From Sodiomyces alkalinus F11 (lineage: Eukaryota; Ascomycota; Sordariomycetes; Glomerellales; Plectosphaerellaceae), in the NCBI RefSeq assembly GCF_003711515.1, contig NW_021167080.1:2818896-2882895 (forward strand): 64,000 nucleotides of DNA, read 5' to 3'. Under the pieces are notes generated by a model. That model ran no database searches. It saw only the letters and a program-made list of their open reading frames with translations, and had not been told where the DNA came from. A program made the translations under genes and the position numbers. Within the stretch, counting starts at the first letter, position 1, and each line of letters begins with the position of its first letter. Positions 24,966 to 34,645 of this stretch are shown here, one piece after another.

Positions 24966-27008
24966 TCACCACCAGCTTGGCCACCCCCAGCGACCAGGCT
25001 CCTTGTCATCAGCTCTTCCCATGCTTCTACGGCGGACTGACCCGCATCGCATGGCCCCGTTACGGCCCTGCAGCTGCTCTTCCCCTGAAGTCCAACCGCT
25101 CGACCCAGCCAACGTCGTCGTCTCGTAAGCACTCGGTGTCCCCAACCCCTTTTCCGTTGTCCATGGGCTTGCGTCACTCGACCTCATGCTGCGCGCTGTT
25201 GGCGAATGCTCGACCGCGTTCTCATCCTGTTTGGCACTTGATACCTTCGAGATTGACAAGCGCTGCATCCACTGCAGCAGCGACCTTACTCGGTTGCCGG
25301 AAGGCCCCCGTACCTCTCTTGACGAAGTCGTTGCCGCCCTCTCAAGCTGTGTCGATGTTTTTGCTTTTCCCAGACTCGCCCCGCGATGTGGCACCTGAGC
25401 TACCTATGACGGTACCCTCAGCGGTATGCCCACTCTGTCGAGGAAGGCGTAGTCGTCGTCCTCCTCTATGTGTATCCGTGTGGGTGCGGGGCCCACAGTC
25501 TCAGGTCGCATCCGTTCTCCGCCCCTTTCTTGAAACTTGCAACAACAAGGCAAGCCAACTGGCCTGCGGAGCGTCGCTGCTGGACGATACGACTCCATCT
25601 GACGGGCGGCTTCAGCGGCGCGGTTAGGAGTCCAGTGGGCCGCAACGGTATCAAGGAGCGGGTTTGACATTGGCCTTGGCGGGGGGCGGGGACTCCATGG
25701 GGATCGACGGTTGTAGCGCTTCAGTGAAGCGGTTGCTGTGGTCTCAAGCCGGGTCTGCAGGTTGGTGAATCCGGCATTGGCACTTCCACTTACGCCGTCT
25801 TTACGCCACGGAAACGAGGAAGGGAAAGCCCCGGCAGGGAAGGCAGAGTGGGTGTAAGTTAGGCGGACGTGCAGGTAATCGACGAGAGAGCTTCCTAGGT
25901 GATATTCAAGGTCGTCCATGAGTTGGTCTGATTTCTGCTGGATGTGCAGAGAGTCCGGGGTATCAGCCCCCGGAACGGCACTGGGGTTGGAGATGCGGAT
26001 ATGAGCAAGAAGAAGGGTCCCCGCGCCAGCATAAAGGATGCTGCTACAGATATATTGTTAACAACCAAATCGATAGGCAAGACCTCGATCTGGATTTAGG
26101 AGTGTTGAACTAACGTCGGAGGTGGATCGTTCTGTATGACATGAACGATGGCATTTTCCCCAGTGGGCCGCAATTCAACACGAAGATCGGAAAGGCAACC
26201 ATAACGACGACCGTCGTAATGGAAGGTGTCTGAATTGACTGAAACTGTGTCAGTGACACACAAGTCACGTTTACTTAAAAGAGTGCTTTTTTCTCGGGTG
26301 AGGATACAGACCATAGTCAAATCCCCCGTTGTTTCTACCAGTATGAGGCACGCCAAGCGCACCACTCTGCGCCTCACACACCTGCCCGGTGATTTCCACG
26401 GCGACCCAGATGGAGTCAATAGTCTCGTCCAATGCTGGGACCTCGGGTGTTATAGTGATGTGCGGAATGAGGACCAATGCATCTGGAGCGACGGGGCGCG
26501 GAAAACTGTGCGGGAAAGGCGGAGGGGACGTCGACATTTCTTCCCAGTCGTGATATGAGGGCTGAGCAGACACCAGTCGCCCATCTTGTGAATGGCAGTC
26601 GTACGCTTCAAGATAAGCTCTGTCACTGGCATCCGAGGCCCTGAATACGGGGCAAGGTGTGGTATATTGGCATGTTCCGCCGCCATGACGGGCGGGTAAG
26701 TGAATAATCTTTCGGGCGTGAGGCATCGAAGCAAAAGTTCTCTCGGGTTCTTCTCGTGGGATACAGGAGGAAAATGTTTGCTGTCGTTTCTTCTTCACCG
26801 TTAAAGACCAGTTCCCTCCCAGCGGCTCGGAAGCGCTACCAAGGCTGTCGTCCGTCTCGGCGCTCAAAGTCCTCATGGGGTAGCCCTCGTTGCTTTCGTC
26901 CCCTTCGTCATTCTTGGATGAACTCGGCCTAAACAGCCTCTTGGTAATGCGTAAAGGTGCCGGCTCCGATAGGTCGCTAAATGATTGTCTAACTGGCCTT
27001 GCTGTCAT
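24966..27008 (-). CDS. Fungus-specific conserved protein with Trp-rich C-terminal tail, function unknown
   Basis: Preferred model: exons 27008-26312, 26229-26115, 26043-25416 and 25346-24966; introns of 82, 71 and 69 nt; 606 residues. The first joins give DDLVLIPHITITPEV-type sequence (read here as VAPDALVLIPHITITPEVP), then GFDYG/DTFHYDGRRYGCLSDLRVEL, then DPPPT/SILYAGAGTLLLAHIRIS, a pattern I associate with an uncharacterised filamentous-fungal family. The last intron (GTACCG...CACAG) is inferred: without it translation ends at TAG 25406-25404 (483 residues), yet the same frame stays open beyond the TAG for 145 codons to a TGA and ends GRWGWPSWW, a Trp-rich end that I recall as typical of the family. 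The N-terminus is Ser/Arg-rich and probably disordered. No catalytic motif or membrane anchor is clear. The start ATG at 27008 is preferred over an upstream non-ATG extension. Confidence 0.65.
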
Positions 27009-27271
27009 GGTTGTATACTGTGGTTGTCGTGGTGCAGCGCAGGGCGATTGGAGAATGAGAACCACTAACAACAGGCTGCTTATAAGTGTGACATGACGAT
27101 TTTATTACAGAATGGCTGAACGGAAGATAGCCCTAATGCTTGCGGTTATGCCGTGATAAAAAGAAATACGGTATCTACCTATCAGTTTCCCAACGCCAGG
27201 GGGTATATAGGTACTAGGTAAGGTAAGTTGGGTGAAAGGGGAAAAGCGAGTCCAGTAAAGGAAGCAGAAAG

Positions 27272-28735
27272 TCATGCGCTTGTTCCCAATGTCCGTAGCA
27301 GATTCTCCTTGACAGCAGCAACATCATCCTCTTCCATGGCGAGAAAATGAATCTGTGTTTACATTTAGCATGCAGATTCGTCCCGTGGCTGTCGTAGACG
27401 GGAGGAGTAACGAGGAAAGGAGTGGGGGAGTATAACGTAGGGAGATGGCTTTCTGCCCCATGTTTGACACATACCAGATCATCCCCAGCTCCTGCACTTG
27501 AAGAACCGTACAACACTGGCTCGGAGAGTGAAGTAGCGATCCCCTTTTTCACCCGATCCTCCCACACGCCTTCCCAATTCCATTCCCCAGGTTGCCTAGA
27601 AGCAATGGTGGGCGTCATTGGCTCCGACGGAAGCGAGGCAGTTCCTCGTCCCTCGCCATTGCCCCCGCTCTCACCCTCTCCCTCTCCCTCTCCCTTGCCG
27701 TCGCCCGCTGGCTCTCCTTCCTTCGAGTCACCGTCTTCCCCCTCGTCATTTTTGCTCTGTTCGCCGGCTGGCGAAGTCGTAGCAGTCGCCACCGAACCCG
27801 GATCCGGTCTCTTCATCCGCTGCCGAGTGCGCCACGCATGCCACGCCCCGGGATTCCCAGCCGCCTCCAGTGGCACCGAGTCAAGCACAGCCTCGTCGTC
27901 GAACGTGCTGCGGATGTAGCGGAGGACCTCGTAGATCGTCGGGGTGTCTTCGCCGCTCGTCGTTGCAGCATTGGCTCTGCTGGAGTCTGGTGTCGCCATG
28001 GAGCTCCCATTTCCATCGTCTGCCTGCACCGGCGTGCCTGGCGGTTGTTGCTGCTGCTGTTGCTGCTGTTGCTGCTGTTGCTGCTGTTGCTGCTGTTGCT
28101 GCTGTTGCTGCTGTTGCTGCTGTTGCTGTTGCTGCGAGTATTGGCCCCCAGTGGCGTGTCGGCCTTCAGCTTGGGTCCGACCGCGACGCCCGAACCACCC
28201 GGGAAAGCCATGACGCAGGGAGAAACCACCGGGAGGAAGCCGCTCGTCGTCGGTTGCGCTAACGGTGCCGTTTCCATGGACATCGGTGGTGTACATATAA
28301 GTGGTGGGAGGGGCGAGCAGGGGATGAAACATGTCGGTTGAGAAAGTGATTAGGGGCGGTAGTGTAGGGTAGGTGTCCGCGAAGGAGATCTGAAATCGCA
28401 AGACGGCGTTCTCATAAGGTCCTGATTTTGGGATCAGTGGACTTCCTTTAATATAAATTCAAGAGAATGGCCTGGAAGTTGTCACCCATCTCAACATTCG
28501 ACCTTACCTCGCCGAATGAACATTACACCTGACCATAGTGACGGGTCGCCTTGTGTGGGACTGACGAACACTCCCTCAGGACATGCATGCTTGAGACTAT
28601 TGCTATATTTTCCTATTAGCCATGTTCGAAGCAGAATAACGAGATGATTGTCTCAAGGGACTATAGTGCACACAATTCGAGGAGGGTATGCTGTCGTCTT
28701 AGCGACGGCATGCCCGTCAACTTGAGACTAGCCAT
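27272..28735 (-). CDS. UBC-like (UEV) protein of the FTS/AKTIP family with long polyglutamine run
   Basis: Four exons: 28735-28674, 28602-28508, 28421-27475 and 27352-27272; introns of 71, 86 and 122 nt; 394 residues. Joining gives RRQHTLLEF/NSLKHACPEGVFVSPTQ, GDPSLWSGVMFIRRG/PYENAVLRFQISF, and TYPTLPPLITFSTDMFHPLL: the E2 fold core with the family's PPGGFSLRHGFPGWFG. The HPN region is present as HPL, but no cysteine follows at the E2 active-site position, so it is probably catalytically inactive. Residues 149-178 are 30 glutamines, lying between the core and the C-terminal helices (TIYEVLRYIRSTFDDEAVLD). A GE repeat follows. The last exon encodes FLAMEEDDVAAVKENLLRTL. Known: FTS joins Hook and FHIP to link early endosomes to dynein in animals and Aspergillus. 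Orthology is an inference from sequence pattern. Confidence 0.78.
28045..28134 (-). repeat. Polyglutamine-coding CAG/CAA repeat (30 codons)
   Basis: Ninety nucleotides of CTG/TTG on the plus strand read as 30 consecutive CAG/CAA codons in exon 3 of the FTS-like gene. The pattern is mainly CAG-CAG-CAA triplet groups, a periodic 9-nt unit, which suggests expansion by slippage or unequal exchange of a 9-mer. Confidence 0.97.
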
Positions 28736-29828
28736 GATCGAACATTTAGAGACAAAAATCTCGTATTATGGCTGACTTGAAGAGTAATAAATATCCGCTC
28801 TTCTTGGATGCCTCTCAAGTGCGAGACACCGGTTCACAACAATCTCCATATGAAGTACCATCTTGGCATCACGGTCATTCCTGAAGCGGTGTGCGAAAGC
28901 GGTGTATTTCTGCCGGTCTTGATCTTATCTTATCGATGCTCCATGCACAGTGTGAGGGAAAATGGAGCGGGGATTACCTTCAGGTACCTAAGGTGCTTTA
29001 AATTAAGGTACGGCACGGAGTAATTATTCGCAATTATTCCGCACTTCGTAATATCACTTCACTTTTTGATGATCAAATTCCGGAATCCTGCGCAGGACTA
29101 TAAGTCCGAGATATTAAGTCTACATCACACATGGGAATGTAGTGCAGAGACATAAAAGCTTGAGATAACGGACTTCGTTTCGTCTATGCATGGCAGCGGG
29201 CGGCGGGCAGACGAGTCAAAAGCAAAGTGATTGAAACGGAACGCTGCCCTGGTTCGTCAGGCTGAGCTAGATACGAATAGCTTGGGCAAGTTGAGGTTAC
29301 ACAACACATTTAAACCCCTGTCTGCATGAATGACCGGCCCAAAGGCCAGAGTCAGAGCTACGGTCCCGCCGGCGCAGTCACACGACCCCAGAACCCGGTC
29401 AGACAAGGTGAGGAAAGCACGGATACTCCGCAGCCATACGCCTAAAAGACAGTGGCAGCCCCCATGTTCCATGATCCAGAGCGAAATGTCGCCATTCCCA
29501 GGTCTAGAACAAGGCCAGCTCATCATATCCCTTGTCCTGCGCTGCGACGTATATGGATTCAAGAGTGGTGATTTCAACGATAGGACGGTGTGACCAATGT
29601 CGCCGAATCATTCGTAAATTTAACTGCGTTGAAGGTACAGTCTCTCGGTCTTTCATATCCAAGCCACACGAGCGAACCGAGCATCCTAGGGTACTCCTAG
29701 CTATTGCTGAGTGGGGGTGAAGGATATAGGGGCAATAAAAAAAAGAAAAGAGAAGAGAGAGAAGGCCCGGGGGCAGGGGACGGAGAAGGAGGGCGGACGT
29801 AAGGATGTACTCGTTGCAAGACGCTCGC
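28736..29828. other. Intergenic with tandem hairpins
   Basis: 1.1 kb between the FTS-like start and the CCDC124-like stop. A GTACCT...AGGTAC pair (28984-29010) is followed by a near-perfect hairpin (29016-29041). An A/G-rich stretch lies at 29738-29765 just beyond the CCDC124-like stop. No gene supported. Confidence 0.5.
29016..29041. repeat. Short hairpin with CGGAGTAATT arm
   Basis: Arms cggagtaatt (29016-29025) and aattattccg (29032-29041) pair with one mismatch around a 6-nt loop. It uses the same TACGGAGTAATTA word seen at other intergenic positions. Confidence 0.65.
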
Positions 29829-30817
29829 TCAGCCCTTGGCTCCTAGTCGGCCCTCAATCTTCTCCTTCTCCTTCTGCTTGAGTTCCTCCATCTCCTCCTT
29901 GCTCGCGTCGAACCGCGCGCTAAGCTGATTGAAAGGGTTGTCCGGGCTCTTCTCAAATTCTTTCCGAATCCTCTCCTTGCGTTGGACGAGCCGCAATCCC
30001 TGTCCGCTACCGTCGTCCTCCATCTCCTTCAGCCGGCGCTGCTCGAAAGCGGCGAAAGCGGCCTTGAAGCGGCGCTCGGGGTGCTTGTCGATCTTCGTAT
30101 CGCTCGGTCCCGTCAGCGACAGGGCGTCGAGGGCGTTGTCTATGCCCGAGGCGTTGAGTGCAGATAGCGGCCTGTCTCCGCGGCCACCGTCATCGTCGAG
30201 CTGTGACAGGTCTAGCCCGCGCGTCTTCTTAGTGGCCGTCTTGGAATTCTTGGGTGCCGATCGCCCGGGGTTGCTAGCTTCCTCCTCTTTCAACAGGGCC
30301 TCGCGCTCCGCCTTCTTCCGTGCTGCTTCGGCCTTTTTGGCAGCCTCTGCTTCCCTATTCGGCCGAGTTGCATCAGCACAATATCCATGTGTTACCAGGG
30401 GATGCCTGGACAAAGTTTCCTAGCAGACCGGGACTCGGGTCTGGGCTAGGCTGGGGGCTCGGGGAATTCCCTCGATGCCGACCGGTGAGCTGGGGTCCTT
30501 GCCGGGGTGGCCACGATGGGAACAATTGCGCAGGATTCCGCCCATCGGTCCATTGTTTATGCCCGCTCACTTTTGGCCCACCCCCCAGTTTCTCTAGTTT
30601 CTCCTCACGCTTTGTTCGATGCTTTTTGTGGTTTGGTGGTTCGGGTTCGGTGGTTCACCTACTTCTTAGCGTTGCTCTTCGCCCCCTTTGACCATTGGCT
30701 GTCCTCGACGACATCCTTCTTTGCTTCAGCTTCTGTAGCCTTGGCAGCTGCCGCTTCTTGTTTGCGAGCTTGACCAGCAGCCTTCTTGCTGTTCTCTCCA
30801 CCTTTTTTGCCGCCCAT
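29829..30817 (-). CDS. CCDC124/Lso2-like ribosome-associated protein
   Basis: Two exons, 30817-30663 and 30354-29829, with an unusually long 308-nt intron (GTAGGT...TAG); 226 residues. The N-terminus MGGKKGGENSKKAAGQARKQ matches the conserved basic start of the CCDC124/Lso2 family. Residues about 52-85 are a charged Ala/Lys/Glu helix (EAEAAKKAEAARKKAEREAL). The C-terminal half carries the HMG-like DUF1014 part: HPERRFKAAFAAFEQRRL and IRKEFEKSPDNPFNQLSARF. Known: family members bind the inter-subunit space of idle 80S ribosomes and help recovery from hibernation. The join keeps frame (SNAKK/EAEAAKK). If the intron is retained, TAG follows the Lys codon directly, giving a 52-residue N-terminal protein. 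Confidence 0.9.
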
Positions 30818-33800
30818 CGCGGGTATTGTAAATCGGTCGTTGGCGCAATAGGCGTCCGGTGGCGGAGTTTCGAAACCGCGGGAATCGAGTTCGACGGGTA
30901 GGGTGAGAAATGAGAGATTTGACAAATCTGAATCGGATTCTTACTGAGACGAAACCGGTGAGCGGCTAAGTTTGCCGGCGTGGCTGTGGCTAGACCGTCG
31001 CGCACATATACCGTACACATGCACACACACGCAATGTCGACGAGGAAAGGAAAGAGGGAAAGACGCACATGGGCGTTGAAGCGAACAAGGAGTCATACGT
31101 CGTCGATGCGCAATTTGACAAATCATGGATGAGGAATGGAGCTTTAAAGAGGGGGAGGGGCAAAATGGTGCACAGTGTGTGTTACTGTAATCCCCGCCTT
31201 CCTGTCTGCGAAGTAAGGCCACTCTCCGTACAGTTAGTTGATGCTGTCAGATAAAGCGTAGTCAAAATCGTCACAAAATAGGTCAAAATTAATTGAAGCA
31301 ATTATGTATAATTATGACTGTGTTAGACCGTTAGGGAAACGCTACCACCGTATTTTATATAGTGCAGATTCTACAAGCGTCCACCCGGATTATACTCTTA
31401 GTAATTCGGCCCGTTACGTAACCGATAAGACTATGGTCTTACTTACGGGCTCGATCATACTGTGATGTAGCCTTGCTTGTTGCCCTACCTACGGTACCTA
31501 GGTGGTCGGTACCTTGCCCAAGGCATCATTGGGACCTTAGTTCGAGACGAAAGTTCCCAACGTATACCAGCCTTCCCCCTATTCCTGCGCGCCGTGCCAA
31601 TACCACTGCATGCGCACTTGGGCATATAAAGGCCTTGCGTCCTCTATCTCAAATCAAACGACGCTCATGATACAAGAAAGCAGCGATGTCTATCGTATAT
31701 TGTGATTTAGTGACAACCTATTAGTATATGTATGGAGTTCTATTCCCGGTGTTATTAGACGTTATTAGCGCCCGGCTGAGGAAGTCAGGTTCGGATGGTA
31801 ACTACGTAAGCTTGTGGACCCATCTGGCAAGGCAAAGAAGAGACAGGTTAGTGACGAGGGGGAACAAGCAATGTAAAACAATTTTATGCATAAACATCGC
31901 GCAGTCTTTCCGTTCATCGCTACCTTGTCATTGCCCTTGAAAGGAAAACAGCGACATTGAGAAATTGTACCAAGGACATCTCTGCGATGTACCCAGGCTG
32001 ACCGGTGGTGGGCTGAGCCACTCAGAGAACATTTTCGGTCAGGAAGGCTGCAGAACCTCCCTTTCCGGGTCATTGTCAACGCCCATTGATCTGTTGGTTT
32101 TCCATTCCCCATTATTCTTGGCACTTGCCTGATCAACCGCCCTTCCTGCAACATGGCTTGCAGCTGCCAGGTTGATCAAAAGCCCGAGCCAGGAGGGTCT
32201 CCCAGGCATTTTGGATGTTGGCCGCTCTTTGCTCTTCACTGGCAATGTCTCGGGCGGACATCTCGGGGACCATTCGCCGGTCTCAAAGAACACGTGGAAC
32301 TCCTTCTCAATTCGAACGTTGTTGCCGACGGCTAAGCAAGTTAGTTAGCCGTCTGCAGCCTGTTGAATAAGGCGCGCTGCCGTTTTCTCAACCCCAGCGC
32401 AATTTCGGTATGCATGGCTGGATGAGGGCATGTTGTTTGTCGACGGCGGCTTTTCCCTCGCCCGTGCTCCCTTACTTCCCTTCCTGTGCACGTCGAATCT
32501 GAAGACGCCGGATACATCTCACGGACTATCCTAGGCCGGGCCATCAAAACCGGTCACCGCACCGTGCATACCCACCCTTCCCTGCTTTGTTTCGAGCATC
32601 CCGGAGATGATCAATTTTTTCAAACACCATGCCGAGCCTTTGGTCGTCTGCCACGTAGCCGGCGAGAAGAATCGCTTGAGCAGGTCATGTGGTCACCAAA
32701 TTGGTCACGGTCCCCAATTTCCATTTTCTCTCGCTCTCCCTCGGGTGTTTGTCGTGTGCTGTTTCTGTATGCTCTTGTAGGTCCTGAAACCAGCATTTTT
32801 CGGTAACCACTAAATACAGTTGACGCAAAGGCGCTCATGGCAAATATGTTCTTCTGCAGGGCGTGCCTAACGTAGTCCTCGTGAAGGGCTACCAGACACA
32901 CAGAGTTCACCTACCCTGAATTAAATGGCGCACTTTTGCTTTTGCACGTACGGATACATACAGAGGCTTAGGAATGGGACGCAAGGGTGTCAGGCTTTCC
33001 TGACCCCCTGAAAGCATGGCGCGAGAAAACGAGTTCTCTATGTAGTGTAGAAACCACCGGCCGTCTTCTCCTCGCAGCAGCCGAGCTCTTGCGAGAATTG
33101 GAATTACAGTCAAACGTCCTGTACGACTAATTCGTCTCAGTTGCAATATTCAAGTGGTTGGTCGAGAGTATGTCGCAGAAATGGCATCGAACACCCGGGA
33201 AAGCTCGACACGCATTCTTTGAAGACATCCTGCGAATGGGAGTTGTCGTTATCTCCGTCCTGGGCAAGGTGGGTTCGTTGGGGACCAAGTCACGGGGGCA
33301 AGCTATGGGGCTGTCTTGCAAACAAATGCAGAACATACACAATCGACAAGACTGCACCTGAGCACTTGATTGCGGGCGTCTATGGCTTGGTACTTACTGT
33401 AGGGACGGATGCAACGTGGGGTGCAACGAGCCCAGGTGATCTGCCTCGAGACGTCGATTACACCTGCTCCGCTTTGGCTAGAGTCGTTTATCAGTAACGA
33501 TGTAAAGCCCAGCAAGCCTCAACACCATGACGAATGAAGGATTTATGACATGCCGAGCCCCTATAAGCCTCACGATGCCGAAAGAAGCCGTCGAAGCCAA
33601 GGGTTGGGTGCTGACGTGGGAATTGAATTGGAGATGTGCAACGCCCCCGGTCAACAGAAGGAGGGTTGACCGGTAATCTGAGATCAGGGGCAGTTTGCTA
33701 ATCAGTGAGAAACAATATGGGTTGTCGGAGAGGGGACAGACACGGGTATTGTTCCGCGTATGTAGGCGGCGGCTGGCAACCTTGCAGTCGTCGTGACGAT

Positions 33801-34509
33801 TCGCACCTCGCTGATCGGCGGAAATTGTCCTTAAGAAGGCAGCAGCAGCTTGGCGACGCCAACGCGGTGAGCCAAGGCCAAGTACCACGATGGCTCCCCA
33901 ACGTCTAGGCAAGCAACCCAACAAATGGAGGTTAGGATGCGCATTTGAAGCGACAGGTTAGTCACATCTCATGCATAGCAGAACGTTGAAGGCCTCGCGA
34001 TCATGGTCGCGACCATCGATCACACGTCCCGGCGCTGCTTGGGGGATCACGAGCACTCGCAATGCAGTACTAAGCGACGGGAAGATGACGCCTGCGTGTC
34101 TTGTAGCATAATCTCCGAGTCCTGGATCCTCGAGAACGATGTTGGCTGCATCTCCATGCAACTGCCTGTCTACCTGTATCCCTACCTCCTAGGATGCCTG
34201 GGGCAGTATAAGTTTCGCCCTTGTACTTCAAAGAGGTACACAATGGAAAAGTGGAACGGAGACCCATGGGCGTAAGGGAACAAGATGAGGATGCTGGGTC
34301 AGGCACAACGCCTTGGAGCGACATATGTTTCTGTTTCTGGATTATAAGGAAGCTATGATCTAGCATAGGCGGGATGTGCCTGCTCGGTGTGTGTTGTCGT
34401 ATGAATTAGGTATGATCCTTACCTACCTTTACCTTAGATAGCTGTCAGAAGGAGTAGGCGGCGTACCGGGGAGGTACTTTAGTTCCCCGAGTCGGTTTTT
34501 TAGGGTACA

Positions 34510-34645
34510 TGTCACGTGTGTCACACAACCCCTTTTGTAGTACTATCTAAGGTAGATAGACATTCCCTTGGAGTAATACTTTGGGAACTCTCTAATAAGG
34601 AACAAGAGAATCATGAGTTCGCGTGCCGATATTCTTGTTCTGACA
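34510..34645. mobile_element. Possible degenerate solo LTR (gypsy-like)
   Basis: The segment starts TGTCACGTGTGTCAC and ends CTTGTTCTGACA, so its ends are the inverted TGTCA/TGACA pair usual for LTRs. Inside, GGAACAAGAGAATC (from 34599) and GATATTCTTGTTC (34628-34640) form an imperfect 13-bp stem, reminiscent of fungal gypsy LTR ends. No 5-bp target duplication is visible (gtaca versus atagc), there is no second copy in the window, and no internal retroelement sequence. Weak call. Confidence 0.3.

Noticed and set aside
24977..25627. 216-codon plus-strand frame
   Set aside because: Lies opposite the last exons of the fungus-specific gene; composition is typical of antisense reading.
27592..28341. 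Plus-strand frame with a long leucine run
   Set aside because: The leucine run is the reverse reading of the polyglutamine codons of the FTS-like gene.
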